A DNA stretch of 64,000 nt from Mesorhizobium sp. WSM4904 (GTDB lineage: Bacteria > Pseudomonadota > Alphaproteobacteria > Rhizobiales > Rhizobiaceae), in NCBI RefSeq assembly GCF_029674545.1, contig NZ_CP121354.1, positions 6,085,001 through 6,149,000 on the forward strand. Direction: 5' to 3'. This document shows, piece by piece, positions 24,824 to 35,300 of the stretch. The position numbers were made by a program, and so were the translations under genes. The notes under the pieces are model-generated. The model saw nothing but the letters and a program-made list of their open reading frames with translations, did not search any database and was not told the DNA's origin. Every line of letters starts with the position of its first letter. Positions within the stretch are counted from its first letter, which is position 1.

Positions 24824-26698
24824 ATGGATCGGGTCTTCGTCGAATATTACGAAGAAGAACTGACCCATATCCGGGCGCTGGCCGCGGAATTCGCCGACAT
24901 GCATCCGGCGGTCGCCCGCAATCTTTCCCTCGACACCGTCCCCTGCCCCGACCCCTATGTCGAACGGCTGCTCGACGGCGTGGCCTTCCTCGCCGCGCGC
25001 ACGCGGCTGAAGGTGGACGCCGAGCGCTCGCGCTTCTCGCGCGCCGTGCTCGACGTGCTTTATCCGGACCTGGTGACGCCGGCGCCGGCAACAGCGATGG
25101 CCGTGCTGAAACCCGGCCAGCAGGTGCAGTCGATGATTGCCGGCCACGCCGTCGCGCGCGGCACGCGACTGGTTTCCGGGCTGCATCCGGGGCTTTCGAC
25201 ACGCTGCACCTTCACCACCGCGCAAGAGGTCACGCTGTGGCCGATCTCGATCACCTCTGTCAGCTATTTCCAGGACCGCAGCGCGTTGGCTGCCGCCGGC
25301 ATCGCGCCGATCGGCGGCGTGCGCGGCGAAGCGGCGTTTCGCATCGCGCTCGCCCGAACCGGAAAGGGCAAGCTCAGCGAACTGTCGCTCGACCGTCTTG
25401 ACCTCTATTTCGCCGGGCGCGCCAAGGCGCCGCTTCTGTTCGACGCGATCTTCGGCGCCTGCTCGGCAGTCGGCGCCCGAGCAGAGGGAAAGACCAACCC
25501 GCTCTCGGCCTTGCCGGAGCCCGAAATGGTCGGCATCCGCGACGATGAAGCCTTGATGCCGCGTACCCGTCCGACCTTCGAAGGCTACCGGCTGCTGCGC
25601 GAATATTTCATGATCCCGGAGCGCTTCCACTATGTGCGGGTCGCCGGATTGCAGCCGGTGGTGCGCAAATGCGAGGCGGGGATCGAGATCATCTTCCTGT
25701 TCCGCCGCCCGGTGCCCGAGCTCGCAGATGTGACGCCGGCCGATCTCGAGCTGTTCGCGACGCCGCTCATCAATCTCTTCGAGCGGGAATGCAACGTCAT
25801 CGAGATCGATCCGCGCAGGACGCGGCAAGTGGTGCACGCCGACCGCACCCGGGCGCGGGATTTCGAGGTCTTTCGGATCACCCGGGTCGAGGACGCCGAT
25901 GCGGAAGGCGGCGAGGCGCAAATTCCCGAGCTTTTCAGCCTGGGGCAGAATCGCGGCAGCGGCTGGGTCTATTCGACAGAGCGGCGCCCGCGCCGGGCGA
26001 CGGAAGACGAGCGGCGCGAGGGCCTGACCCGCACGTCCTACACCGGGGACGACGTTTTCCTGGCGGTCTCGCGCCCGGCCGGCAGCCCGGCGAACCGGCC
26101 GCTCAAGCGCCTCGACGTGATGGCGCTCTGCACCAATCGCGACCTGCCGATCCTGGACGACACACCGACGCTGACGCTAGAGACGGCCGATCCGGTCGAG
26201 GCGGTCAGGCTGCTCGGCGCACTGCGGCCGCCGCAGCCGGCGATTCCGGCCTCGCTGCCGGCGGGCGCCGAGGGCGAATCCCGCGCCGACAATCTCGCCT
26301 GGCGGCTGGTGGCGCAGCTCTCGCTCAATTTCCTGAGCCTCGCCAAGGAGGGGCGCGGTGTCGATCCGCTGCATGCGCTGCTCGATCTCTATGCCGATCG
26401 CGGCGATCCAAGCCTTGCCCGCAACGTGCATTCGATCACGCGCATCGACTCGCGCCCGGTCATCGAGCGGCTCAAGATCGACGGGCCGATGTGCTTCGGG
26501 CGGGGCACGGAAGTGACGCTGCATGTCGACCAGTCGGTGCTGGCGGGGCAAAGCACGCTGCTGCTTTCGGCCCTGCTTGCGCGGCTGTTTGCCCGCCATG
26601 CCGGAATAAACGGTTTCGTGCGGACGCGCACGCGGCTGCTGCAGAAGCAGGAGGATGTGCCATGGCCGATGACGCCCGGCAATCGCTACCTGATCTAG
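24824..26698 (+). CDS. tssF: T6SS baseplate protein TssF (ImpG)
   Basis: A 624-residue TssF, typical length. The N-terminal signature VEYYEEELTHIRALAAEFAD and the following VERLLDGVAFLAARTRLKVD are diagnostic. RSFLTRIGSID-type internal sequences are represented by VARGTRLVSG. It forms the (TssF)2-TssG wedge with TssE and TssK. It starts one base after the tssE stop and overlaps tssG by 37 bases. Confidence 0.95.
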   Translation: MDRVFVEYYEEELTHIRALAAEFADMHPAVARNLSLDTVPCPDPYVERLLDGVAFLAARTRLKVDAERSRFSRAVLDVLYPDLVTPAPATAMAVLKPGQQVQSMIAGHAVARGTRLVSGLHPGLSTRCTFTTAQEVTLWPISITSVSYFQDRSALAAAGIAPIGGVRGEAAFRIALARTGKGKLSELSLDRLDLYFAGRAKAPLLFDAIFGACSAVGARAEGKTNPLSALPEPEMVGIRDDEALMPRTRPTFEGYRLLREYFMIPERFHYVRVAGLQPVVRKCEAGIEIIFLFRRPVPELADVTPADLELFATPLINLFERECNVIEIDPRRTRQVVHADRTRARDFEVFRITRVEDADAEGGEAQIPELFSLGQNRGSGWVYSTERRPRRATEDERREGLTRTSYTGDDVFLAVSRPAGSPANRPLKRLDVMALCTNRDLPILDDTPTLTLETADPVEAVRLLGALRPPQPAIPASLPAGAEGESRADNLAWRLVAQLSLNFLSLAKEGRGVDPLHALLDLYADRGDPSLARNVHSITRIDSRPVIERLKIDGPMCFGRGTEVTLHVDQSVLAGQSTLLLSALLARLFARHAGINGFVRTRTRLLQKQEDVPWPMTPGNRYLI

Positions 26699-27744
26699 CG
26701 CGGCCCGCCCCGAGCGGGGCCGCGCCTGAGGGACTCGGCGCGCTGTCGGAAGGCTTCGACTTCTTCGAGCTGCTGCGCCGGCTGGAGCAGAGAGGCGGGC
26801 TGTTCGGCTATTCCGGCCAGGCCAGTCGCGAGCCGGCGCGGCTCGGCCAGCATGTGCGCTTGAGCTTTTCGGCCAGGGACGTGGTCAAATTCCAGGAGGC
26901 GGGCGAAAAGGCCCCGGCGCGGATAACCGTCGCCAATCTGGGACTCCTGGGACCTGAAGGACCGATGCCGCTCCATCTGACGCGCTGGGTGCTCGACCGG
27001 CTGTCGCAGCGCTGGTTCACCGGCGCCGATGCGGAGCAGACCAGCGACACGACCTTCGTCGACTTCGTCAACATCCTGCAGCATCGCATGATCGCGCTTT
27101 ACTACCGGGCCTGGGCGGACGCGCATCCAGCGGTGCAGGTCGAGCGCTCGGTCGGCGGACGCATCCGCGCCATGCTGGAAGCGATGGCGGGGATCGGCCT
27201 TCCCGGCACCCAGGATCCCGAACTCGACACGGTGCGGCTGCGCCAGGCCGGATCGCTCGCCAACCAGGTCGACGGCGCGGAGCGGCTGACGCTGTTTCTC
27301 GCCACGGCCTTCAAGGTGCCGGTTGAGATCAAGGAATTCGTCGCCGCCTGGATCACCATACCGGCGGCGCTGCAGAGCCGCGTCGGCAAGGCCTATGCGG
27401 CGCTCGGGCGTGGGGCGACGATCGGCCCGCGCGTCTTCAGCCGTCAGAGCCGGATCGAATTGCGCATAGGTCCGCTCAGCCTCGACGACTTCAAGTCCTT
27501 CCTGCCCGGCGAGCGGCGCCTCGCCATTTTCAAGAAAGCAGTTCGCGACATGATCGGCGAGGCGCTCGATGTCGATTTGCGCATCGTGCTTGCGCGCGAC
27601 GCCGTGCCGCCGCCAAGGATCGGAACCGTCCGGCTTGGCCGGACCTCCTGGCTCGCGCGCCCCGCCGAAAAGGGAGACGCCGACGATCTCAGGCTGCGCA
27701 CGATCGTCGGCTGGCGGCCGGAAATGGCGGAGGCGGCCGTATGA
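26662..27744 (+). CDS. tssG: T6SS baseplate protein TssG (ImpH)
   Basis: About 360 residues from the ATG at 26662, which follows a GGAGG site and lies inside the tssF 3' end. Family motifs are GFDFFELLRRLEQRGGLFGY near residue 30, GPMPLHLTRWVLDRL near 105, and LPGERRLAIFKKAVRDMIG near the C-terminus. TssG joins two TssF copies in the baseplate wedge. The frame extends far upstream within tssF only as an antisense-like shadow, so the long upstream extension was not used. Confidence 0.94.
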   Translation: MADDARQSLPDLARPAPSGAAPEGLGALSEGFDFFELLRRLEQRGGLFGYSGQASREPARLGQHVRLSFSARDVVKFQEAGEKAPARITVANLGLLGPEGPMPLHLTRWVLDRLSQRWFTGADAEQTSDTTFVDFVNILQHRMIALYYRAWADAHPAVQVERSVGGRIRAMLEAMAGIGLPGTQDPELDTVRLRQAGSLANQVDGAERLTLFLATAFKVPVEIKEFVAAWITIPAALQSRVGKAYAALGRGATIGPRVFSRQSRIELRIGPLSLDDFKSFLPGERRLAIFKKAVRDMIGEALDVDLRIVLARDAVPPPRIGTVRLGRTSWLARPAEKGDADDLRLRTIVGWRPEMAEAAV

Positions 27745-29198
27745 GCCTGCTGCTGACCCTGGAACAAGGCCCGCGCTCGCAAGTGGTCAGGCAGACCCGG
27801 CTGGACGAGGGCGAATTGGTGATCGGCCGCAGCGCCGACGCCGGCTGGCAGATCGACGATCCGGACATGTTCGTCTCGCGCGCGCATTGCAAGATCAGCG
27901 GCGGCCGCGACGGCTACTTCGTCACCGACACATCGAGCAGCGGGCTTTTCATCGACGATTCCGACAGCCCCCTCGGCGCCGGCAGGTCGACGCGGCTGCA
28001 GAGCGGCATGCGATTGCGGTTGGGCGACTACGTGCTCTATGTCGAGGTCCAGCCGAACGCGAGCCAGACGTCGGTCGGCCAGGCCGCCAACCATTCGGCC
28101 CCCGCATGGTCGCCGCCGCCGCAGCCGCGATCTTCGCCCAGCATCGGCGGCGACGACTTCTTTTCGGCCAAGGTCGAGGAAGAACCGCGGCGGCCGCGTC
28201 CGGCCAATCTGCCGGACCCGTTCGAGCAGCCCGTGCCCGGCGCCTATGACCGCGCCTCGAACCAGCGCAGCTCGCCCGCCTTCGACGATCCGTTCAGCCT
28301 CGACCCGGTGGCGACACCGGCCTCGACCGACGACGCGGCGGCGAGCCGGTCGGACCCGTTCGGCTTCGGCGACATGCCGCCGCCCAGCGATCCAGCGGAG
28401 CCCACACCGAAGGCGTCCAGCTTCGATGACGATTTCAGCTTCGGGCCGGCCGCGACGCCTGCTTCCACCAACGGCGCCGATCCGGCTGGCCGTGGCGAGC
28501 AGTTGGCCGACAAACCGCAGGCCGCCCATCCCTGGGATATGCCGGTGCGTGCCGCGGAGCCTCCTCCTTCGCCGCGCCCCGCTCCCGTGCCCAAGTCGTC
28601 CCGCCCGGAACGCGCGGCCCCTGCCTCGGAGATGGCACTTCGTGCCGCGTTCCTGCGCGGCATGGGTGTCGAGGAAGCCGATTTTCCCGGCCGCGACGCA
28701 GTCGCCGAAATGGAGAAGTTCGGGCGCGAATACCGGCTGATGCTGGATGGCTTGATGCAGCTTCTGCGCAAGCGCGCCGAGGAAAAGGGAAGCGCCCGCG
28801 TCGCCCAGACGATGGTCGGGGCCTCGGAAGTCAATCCGCTCAAGTTCCTGCCGACGGTCGAGGACGTCATCGTCACCATCATCTCGGAGCGCAGCCCCGG
28901 CTTCCTCTCCGGCCAAGCGGCGATCGCCGATGCGGTGCGCGACCTCGCGCAGCACCATGTGCGCGCCTGGCGCGGCGTGCAGGCAGCGCTTCGGCGCATG
29001 ATCGACCGGTTCGATCCGGCCGCGATCGAGGAAGAGCTGAAATCCAATTCCGCGATCGGCAACCTGCTTTCGGGCGGGCGCAGCGCCAAGCTGTGGGAGC
29101 TTTACCAGAAACGCCATCGCGACATCGCCCAAAGCGCGGAATCGAGCTTCCTGGGCGAGATCGGCGCGGACTTCAGGGATGCTTACGAAGAGGAGTAG
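27741..29198 (+). CDS. tagH: T6SS-associated FHA-domain protein TagH (ImpI), copy 1
   Basis: A 485-residue protein. The N-terminal FHA domain (about residues 20-105) contains GRSADAG and VSRAHCKIS. The conserved Asn before the last strand is replaced (SSSGLFIDD rather than the usual NGTF), so phosphothreonine affinity may be lowered. A Pro/Asp-rich linker with repeated DDPF/DDFS motifs follows (about residues 115-290). The C-terminal T6SS-FHA domain contains VAQTMVGASEVNPLKFLP. It probably scaffolds membrane-complex components such as TssL and TssK. Confidence 0.9.
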   Translation: MSLLLTLEQGPRSQVVRQTRLDEGELVIGRSADAGWQIDDPDMFVSRAHCKISGGRDGYFVTDTSSSGLFIDDSDSPLGAGRSTRLQSGMRLRLGDYVLYVEVQPNASQTSVGQAANHSAPAWSPPPQPRSSPSIGGDDFFSAKVEEEPRRPRPANLPDPFEQPVPGAYDRASNQRSSPAFDDPFSLDPVATPASTDDAAASRSDPFGFGDMPPPSDPAEPTPKASSFDDDFSFGPAATPASTNGADPAGRGEQLADKPQAAHPWDMPVRAAEPPPSPRPAPVPKSSRPERAAPASEMALRAAFLRGMGVEEADFPGRDAVAEMEKFGREYRLMLDGLMQLLRKRAEEKGSARVAQTMVGASEVNPLKFLPTVEDVIVTIISERSPGFLSGQAAIADAVRDLAQHHVRAWRGVQAALRRMIDRFDPAAIEEELKSNSAIGNLLSGGRSAKLWELYQKRHRDIAQSAESSFLGEIGADFRDAYEEE

Positions 29199-29201
29199 GA
29201 C

Positions 29202-29654
29202 ATGATCGATCGACGCGAATTCATCGTTGCCCTCGGCGCGACGGGGCTGCTTGCGGCTTGCCAGAGCGGCCCGCCGAAACCATCGGTTATCTCGGTCAAT
29301 GTGAGCGGTGGCGCAGGCATGAATCCGGGACCGGGCGGCGGCGATCGGCCGGTGACCGTGCTGGTGATGCGGCTTGCCAGCACCGGCAAGTTCAATTCGG
29401 CCGACTATTTCGCGCTGCAAGGCGATGCGGGCTCGGCGCTCGGCGCCGACCTCATCGGATCCGACACGATCTCCGTCGCGCCGGGCAAGACCGCCGCCAA
29501 GACCATCACGGTCGAGCCGAACGCGACCGCGCTCGGCTTCGTCGCGCTGATCCGCGAACCTGGCGGCAGGAACTGGCGCACGACCAAGTCAGTGTCGCCA
29601 GGGTCGAAGTTCACCATCAACGTCAGCCTCGGCAAGGGCGGCATTTCCGCCTGA
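29202..29654 (+). CDS. tssJ: T6SS outer-membrane lipoprotein TssJ
   Basis: A 150-residue lipoprotein. The signal MIDRREFIVALGATGLLAAC ends in the lipobox LAAC (Cys20), and the paired arginines before FIVAL look Tat-like. The mature domain is a small beta sandwich with LVMRLASTGKFNSADYFALQ near residue 55. TssJ sits in the outer membrane and contacts the periplasmic end of TssM. It lies between tagH and tssK, its usual place in this type of cluster. Confidence 0.9.
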   Translation: MIDRREFIVALGATGLLAACQSGPPKPSVISVNVSGGAGMNPGPGGGDRPVTVLVMRLASTGKFNSADYFALQGDAGSALGADLIGSDTISVAPGKTAAKTITVEPNATALGFVALIREPGGRNWRTTKSVSPGSKFTINVSLGKGGISA

Positions 29655-29691
29655 CGGCGAGACAACAGGTAGCAGTGCAGAGAGCAGCAGC

Positions 29692-31026
29692 ATGAACGAC
29701 ACAAACAGGGTGCTATGGTCCGAGGGGCTCTTCTTGAGGACCCAGCACTTCCAGCAGCAGGACCGGTTCTTCGAGGGGATGGTGCGCGGCGCCTTGCAGG
29801 CCGGCCAGCTCCATACGTTCGGCTTCCAGCAGCTGACGCTCGACCAGTCGCTGCTCGACGCCGGCCAGGTTTCGATCGTCTCGGCCAGGGGCATTTTTCC
29901 GGACGGCACGCCCTTCTCCATTCCGGAGCTGATGGACGCGCCCAAGCCATTGCCGGTCACGGCCGACACGGGTGCAGGCCCGGTGCTGATCGCGCTGCCG
30001 CTCGAGCCGCCCGGCGGCGTCGGTTTCGATCCGGCGCACGCCGCGTCGACCGGCGCGCGCTATCACGGCAAGATCATCTCGGTGCGCGATGCCGTGCAAG
30101 GCGGTGCGGACGCGGAAGAGATCGAGATCGCCCGGCCGCAGGCAGTGTTGCTTGCACCGGGCAAATCGGTCGGCGGCTACACCGCGCTGCCGGTCGCCGA
30201 TATCAAGGGCGTTCGCGCCGACGGCGGCGTCTCGCTCGACGAGAGCTTCCTGCCGCCGACACTGATCACCGGCGCGGTCGCCTGGTACCGGCAATTGCTG
30301 CAGGAGGTGGTCACCGGCCTCGACCAGATCGCCGAGGCGCATGGCAAGATGGTGATGGGCGGGCCGGGTCGCAGCGTGGAGGACCTTTTGATGCTCCACC
30401 TTGCCAATGCCGCGCGGCCGCGGCTCGCGCACATGCTGGCGCAGGACGTCTTTCATCCGGCCGAGCTCTATCTCGAGCTTGCCGGTCTGGCCGGCGAGAT
30501 GGCGACTTACGGCTCCAGCTCGCGAAGGCTTGGCGAGCTACCGGCCTACGACCATATGGCGCCTGGACCGGCCTATATGGCCCTTGCCGACGCCTTGCGC
30601 TCGCTGATCCTCAGCCTGCGCTACATCGAGCCGAAATCGCGCGCGCTGCCGGTCATGCGGCATGCGACCAATGTGTGGAAGGTCCGCATCGACAATCCGA
30701 AGCTTCTCGTCGCCAGCCGCATCGTCATCCGCGTCGGCTCCGAACTGTCAGAAGACGCACTGCGCAAGATCTTCGTCAACCAGGCGACCGTCGGGTCGGC
30801 CGACCAGTTCGAAGGCCTGTGGAAGTCGCGCCTGCCCGGCATTCCGCTGAAGCCGCTGCACTCGCAGCCGCGCGAGATACCCTATGACGGCGACCGGCTG
30901 TGCCTGGAGCTGGACCAGAAGAGCGAGCATTGGGCCTCGCTGCTCGACGCGCCCGGTTTCGTCATCGGCGTTTCCGGTGTGCTGCCGAGCGAGCCGCAGG
31001 TCGACTGCTATTCGGTGAACAGGTGA
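29692..31026 (+). CDS. tssK: T6SS baseplate-membrane connector TssK (ImpJ)
   Basis: A 444-residue TssK, full length. The N-terminal signature VLWSEGLFLRTQHFQQQDRF is diagnostic, and the C-terminal segment FVIGVSGVLPSEPQVDCYSV completes the head domain. TssK binds the TssF/TssG wedge and docks the baseplate on TssL/TssM. Thirty-seven bases separate it from tssJ. With two TssLM pairs in this locus, this single TssK must serve either or both. Confidence 0.95.
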   Translation: MNDTNRVLWSEGLFLRTQHFQQQDRFFEGMVRGALQAGQLHTFGFQQLTLDQSLLDAGQVSIVSARGIFPDGTPFSIPELMDAPKPLPVTADTGAGPVLIALPLEPPGGVGFDPAHAASTGARYHGKIISVRDAVQGGADAEEIEIARPQAVLLAPGKSVGGYTALPVADIKGVRADGGVSLDESFLPPTLITGAVAWYRQLLQEVVTGLDQIAEAHGKMVMGGPGRSVEDLLMLHLANAARPRLAHMLAQDVFHPAELYLELAGLAGEMATYGSSSRRLGELPAYDHMAPGPAYMALADALRSLILSLRYIEPKSRALPVMRHATNVWKVRIDNPKLLVASRIVIRVGSELSEDALRKIFVNQATVGSADQFEGLWKSRLPGIPLKPLHSQPREIPYDGDRLCLELDQKSEHWASLLDAPGFVIGVSGVLPSEPQVDCYSVNR

Positions 31027-31030
31027 GGCC

Positions 31031-32359
31031 ATGAGCCGGGATGATCCCTTCGGACTGTCGGAGGATCGCGAACGCACGCGCATCCGGCTGACGGGGGCCG
31101 CGCCCCGGCCGATGGCGCCGCTGACGCCGGGCGCACCAGTAAAACGGGCGCGCGCCCATCCCAACACGCTGATCAACACATTCGCACCGCTGCTCGAATT
31201 CGCGCCGGAGCTCGAAAGCGCGCTCGCGCCCGAGAATCCAGAAGTGATGCGCACGCGCCTGCTCGACGAGCTGGTCCGGGCGCGCGACACCGCGATGGCG
31301 GCTGGCTCTTCGCTCGAGCGGGCCGACCAGGCCGCCTGGGCGGTGGCGGCGCTGCTCGACGACCTCGCGCTCAACACGCCCTGGGGCGGCGCCAGCGCCT
31401 GGCCGCGCCAGCCGCTCGTGGTGATGCTGCGCGGCGACGTCGATGCCGGCACGCAGTTCTTCTCGCGTCTCGACGAGCTGGAGCGGCACCCGAACCGCGA
31501 CCGCGAAATGCTCGAGCTGCAATATTACTGCCTGGCGCTCGGCTTCCGCGGCAAGTATCGCGTGCCAGGCCGCGCCGGCGACCGCTCGCTCAACGCCGTT
31601 CGCGTGGCGGCGGCGCGCTTCCTGCGCAATGCCGACGCCGAAGACGCGCCGCTGTCGCCGAACTGGAAGGGCGTGACGGCGTCCGACGAGCCGCAGCGCT
31701 TCATCGTGCCGATCTGGGTGATGGCGCTTGCGGCCGTGGTCATCGCCGCCGCCGCCTATATCGGTCTGTCGATGGGGCTGAGCAGCCAGGCGGTCGAGCT
31801 GTCCGCACTGGTCCGCACGCTGCCGCCGCCCTCGCGTGGCGACGTTACCCGCGCCCCGCCCAAACCGGATGCTCCCGAACCGGAACCGCCGCAGCCGGTC
31901 GATTTCGCGCTGCTGCCGGAATTCAAGGCCGAGGCGCCGGATAGCCTCAAGGGGGCGCTGAGCGGCACCGAGAGCGTGTCGCTGGCCAAGCTGGTCATCC
32001 AGTCTTCCAACCCCGAGTTGTTCCAGTCGTCGCGGCCAACGCTCACAGAAGGCTACGAACCGCTCGTGGAGTCGATCGCCAAGGTGATCCTCGCCAACCA
32101 GGAGCTGATCGGGAACATCACCGTCGTCGGCCACACCGACAACGTGCGTCTGCAAAAATCCAATCCGCTTTCGTCCAACCAGCGGCTGTCGGAAGCGCGC
32201 GCCGAGACCATAACCAGCCTTCTGGTGCAGGCCGGCGTGCCGCAGGAGCGCATCCATTCCGAAGGCCGCGCCGATACCGATCCGGTGGCCGACAACGCCA
32301 CGCGCGAGGGCCGCGCGCTCAACCGCCGTGTCGAGGTCCTGGTCGAGAAGAGGCTGTGA
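31031..32359 (+). CDS. tssL: T6SS inner-membrane protein TssL (DotU/IcmH) with OmpA domain, copy 1
   Basis: A 442-residue TssL. The cytoplasmic DotU domain covers about residues 40-215 (LDELVRARDTAMAA; LDDLALNTPWGGASAW; LQYYCLALGFRGKYR). One membrane helix follows near residues 230-255. The periplasmic OmpA domain at residues 300-442 contains GHTDN near 368 and NRRVEV at the end for peptidoglycan binding. The N-terminus has DRERTRIR, whose Thr16 resembles the PpkA target region of Agrobacterium TssL. The stop overlaps tssM. Confidence 0.93.
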   Translation: MSRDDPFGLSEDRERTRIRLTGAAPRPMAPLTPGAPVKRARAHPNTLINTFAPLLEFAPELESALAPENPEVMRTRLLDELVRARDTAMAAGSSLERADQAAWAVAALLDDLALNTPWGGASAWPRQPLVVMLRGDVDAGTQFFSRLDELERHPNRDREMLELQYYCLALGFRGKYRVPGRAGDRSLNAVRVAAARFLRNADAEDAPLSPNWKGVTASDEPQRFIVPIWVMALAAVVIAAAAYIGLSMGLSSQAVELSALVRTLPPPSRGDVTRAPPKPDAPEPEPPQPVDFALLPEFKAEAPDSLKGALSGTESVSLAKLVIQSSNPELFQSSRPTLTEGYEPLVESIAKVILANQELIGNITVVGHTDNVRLQKSNPLSSNQRLSEARAETITSLLVQAGVPQERIHSEGRADTDPVADNATREGRALNRRVEVLVEKRL

Positions 32360-35300
32360 TGTTCATCCTGCGCTTCCTCTGGGCCGTCCTTACCTCGCGC
32401 TTCCTTTGGACCCTGATCGGCATAGCGCTGCTTTCGCTGCTGATCTGGGTGTTCGGCCCGATCGTCCAGGTCGGCCCTTACACGCCGTTCGAATCCGACA
32501 ATGTGCGCATCGCCATCATCGCCGGGCTGATCATCCTGTGGCTGATCTGGCTGATCATCGCCCAGCGGCGCGCGATCCGCGCCAACCGCATGTTCGTCGC
32601 CGAGATCGCGGCGCCGGTGCAGGAAAAGCAGCTTACGCCGGGCGAAGAGAGCGTTGCGGCGGTCGGCGCCAAGTTCGGCGAGGTGATGGCGGAGCTCAAG
32701 CGGCGCAAGCTAGGCGGCAGGAAATTCCTGCGCGAGATGCCGTGGTATGTCATCGTCGGGCCGCCGGCCACCGGCAAGACGACGGCGTTGCGGCAGTCCG
32801 GCCTGAATTTCCCGATCGACCTCACCGATGACCTGCAGGGCGTCGGCGGCACGCGCAACTGCGACTGGTTCTTCTCGGAGAACGCGGTGCTGATCGACAC
32901 CGCCGGCCGCTACGTCCAGCAGGAGAGCCAGCCGGATGTCGACGCGACGGAATGGCTGGGCTTCCTCGATCTTCTGAAGAAGCATCGGGGCCGCCGCGCG
33001 CTCAACGGCGTCATCGTCGCGCTGTCGATCGACGTGCTCTCGGAAGGCGACGAAGCCATCAAGGCGCATGGCCGCAAGATCCGTCGCCGGCTGGCTGAGC
33101 TGAACGACCGGCTCGAAATCCGCCTGCCGGTCTACCTGATGCTGACCAAGGCCGACCTGATCAAAGGGTTCGAAGCCTTCTTCGGCGGCTTGTCGACCGC
33201 CGCCCGCGAACAGGTGTGGGGAACGACCTTCCCGCTCGACGCGCGCATCGACGCCAAGACCGTCGAAAAGGAAATCGCCACGCTTGCGGCTGAGCTCGAG
33301 CGGCGGCTGGTGCCGAAGCTCGAGGACGAGGACAAGCTTGGCGCGCGCGCCGAAATCTTCCGCTTCCCGGCCCAGCTCGCCAGCCTCTCCGAGCCGATCC
33401 AGGTGCTGATAGAAGCGATGTTCGGCGAAAGCCGCTACGAGGAAGCCGCCTGGCTGCGCGGCCTCTATCTGACGTCGGCGACGCAGGAAGGCGCACCGAT
33501 CGACCGGCTGACCGCGGCGCTGTCCTCCTCTTTCGGGTTGCCGCCGCGCCGCGCGATGCTGGCGCCGCGCGTCGAGAAGCGCAGCTTCTTCCTGCGGAAT
33601 CTTCTGACCGAAGTCATCTTCAAGGAAGCCGGCTTGGGTACATTCGATCCCCTGGCGCAGCGCCGCCGCGCCTGGATCTGGCGCGGCGCGGCCACGGCCT
33701 GCGCGCTTGCCGCCCTGCTTGCCTGCGGACTGTTCACCTGGTCCTATCTCGACAACCGCAACGCCATCACCGAGCAGGCCGGCCAGTTCGAGGCGCTGCA
33801 GGCGCCGCTGACCGACGTTTCAGCCGCACCGGCATCGGTGGAGCAGCCGACGATGGATGGAGCGCTGGCCGCGATGGACGCGGTGGCGACGGCCCGCACC
33901 ACGCCGCCGGACGCGGTTCACAATCTGCTCGGGCCTACCGCCTCGGCGGAGCTCGTGCGCGCGCAGACCGACACCTATGACCACGCGCTGCGCAACGTGC
34001 TCGAGCCGCACATGGTCGCCCTGCTCGAGGCGACGATGTGGCGGCAGATCCGCGATCCGGACTTCATGCTCGGCGCGCTGAAGACCTATCGCATGATGAC
34101 GGGCCTGTCGCAGATGGACGCCGACTTCGCGCAGAACTGGTGGGTGAACAGCCTGCCGGAATTCGCGCCCGCTTCGCCCTTCCCCACCGCGGACGCCGAG
34201 GAACACCAGCTTGCCGCGATCCGCCGCATGGCGGTCGACGACAACTACATCGCCCCCGACAAAGAGCTGGTCGCAGAGGCGCTGAAGACGGTCTGCACGA
34301 TCTCGCTGCCGGAGCGCGCCTACAAGCAGCTGCTCGCCGACCCGGAAGTGGCCGCCGTCAAGGAATGGCTGCCAGCCAATTTCGCCGGGCCTAACGGCGC
34401 GAAGGTGTTCGCGCGCCGCTCCGATAAAACGCTGCGCGTCGGCGTTCCCGGCGCCTATACCTATGCCGGTTTCCACGATGCGATCCTCGACCGGGTCGAG
34501 GATGTGGCGGCGCAGGCGGCGCTCGACCGGGCGGTGTTCGCCGGCGGTTGCTCGGAAAATTCCGAGACCTCGGTATCGGCGCTGTCCGAGGACATTCTGA
34601 AGCTCTATTACGACGACTACATCGCCCAGTGGGACAGTTTCCTGCGCGACATGCGGCTGGCGCCACTGACCGACCTCAATGTCGCCAGCGAAAACCTCAA
34701 GGATCTTTCGAGCGCCGATTCCGCGCTGAAGCGGCTGCTTACCGCGGTCGTGCAGGAAGTCGATCTCACCCGTTCCGACGACGCGCCGGCCGATGACAAG
34801 AGTGGCGGCGCCGCAAAGACCGGCTCGAAGCTGCTCAGCAAGCTCGGCAAATTGGGCAAGGTGGTGAAAACGGGAGCGAAATTGCTGCCCCGCGCGGGCT
34901 CGGCCGATCAGGTCGACATGACCGGCAGCCTGGTGGCCGCGCATTTCAAGCCGCTCAAGGGCACCATCGCCGAAGTCGACGGCCAGCCGCCGGCGCTCGA
35001 TGCCGCGGTGGTGGCGCTGACGGCGCTTTCCAACGTGCTGCAGACGGTGACCGCCAACCCCAACCCGCAGGACGCCATCAAGAAGCAGGGCGGCCTCGCG
35101 GAACTGACGGGAGCTGTGGCCAGGCAGGCGCAGATCCTGCCCTCGCCGATTAACGATTGGCTGGGCGGAATTGCCGGCGACACCAGCGGGCTGTCGCAGA
35201 AGGCCGTCACCAACGAGCTCAACGCCATCTGGCGCGCCGACATCCTGCCCTTCTGCCAGGCGGCGCTCAACAACCGCTATCCCTTCAGCCCCGACAGCGC

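Noticed and set aside
27444..29420. 658-codon minus-strand frame across tssG/tagH/tssJ
   Set aside because: Composition is Arg/Gly/Ala-rich with no domain pattern; the plus-strand genes explain the region.
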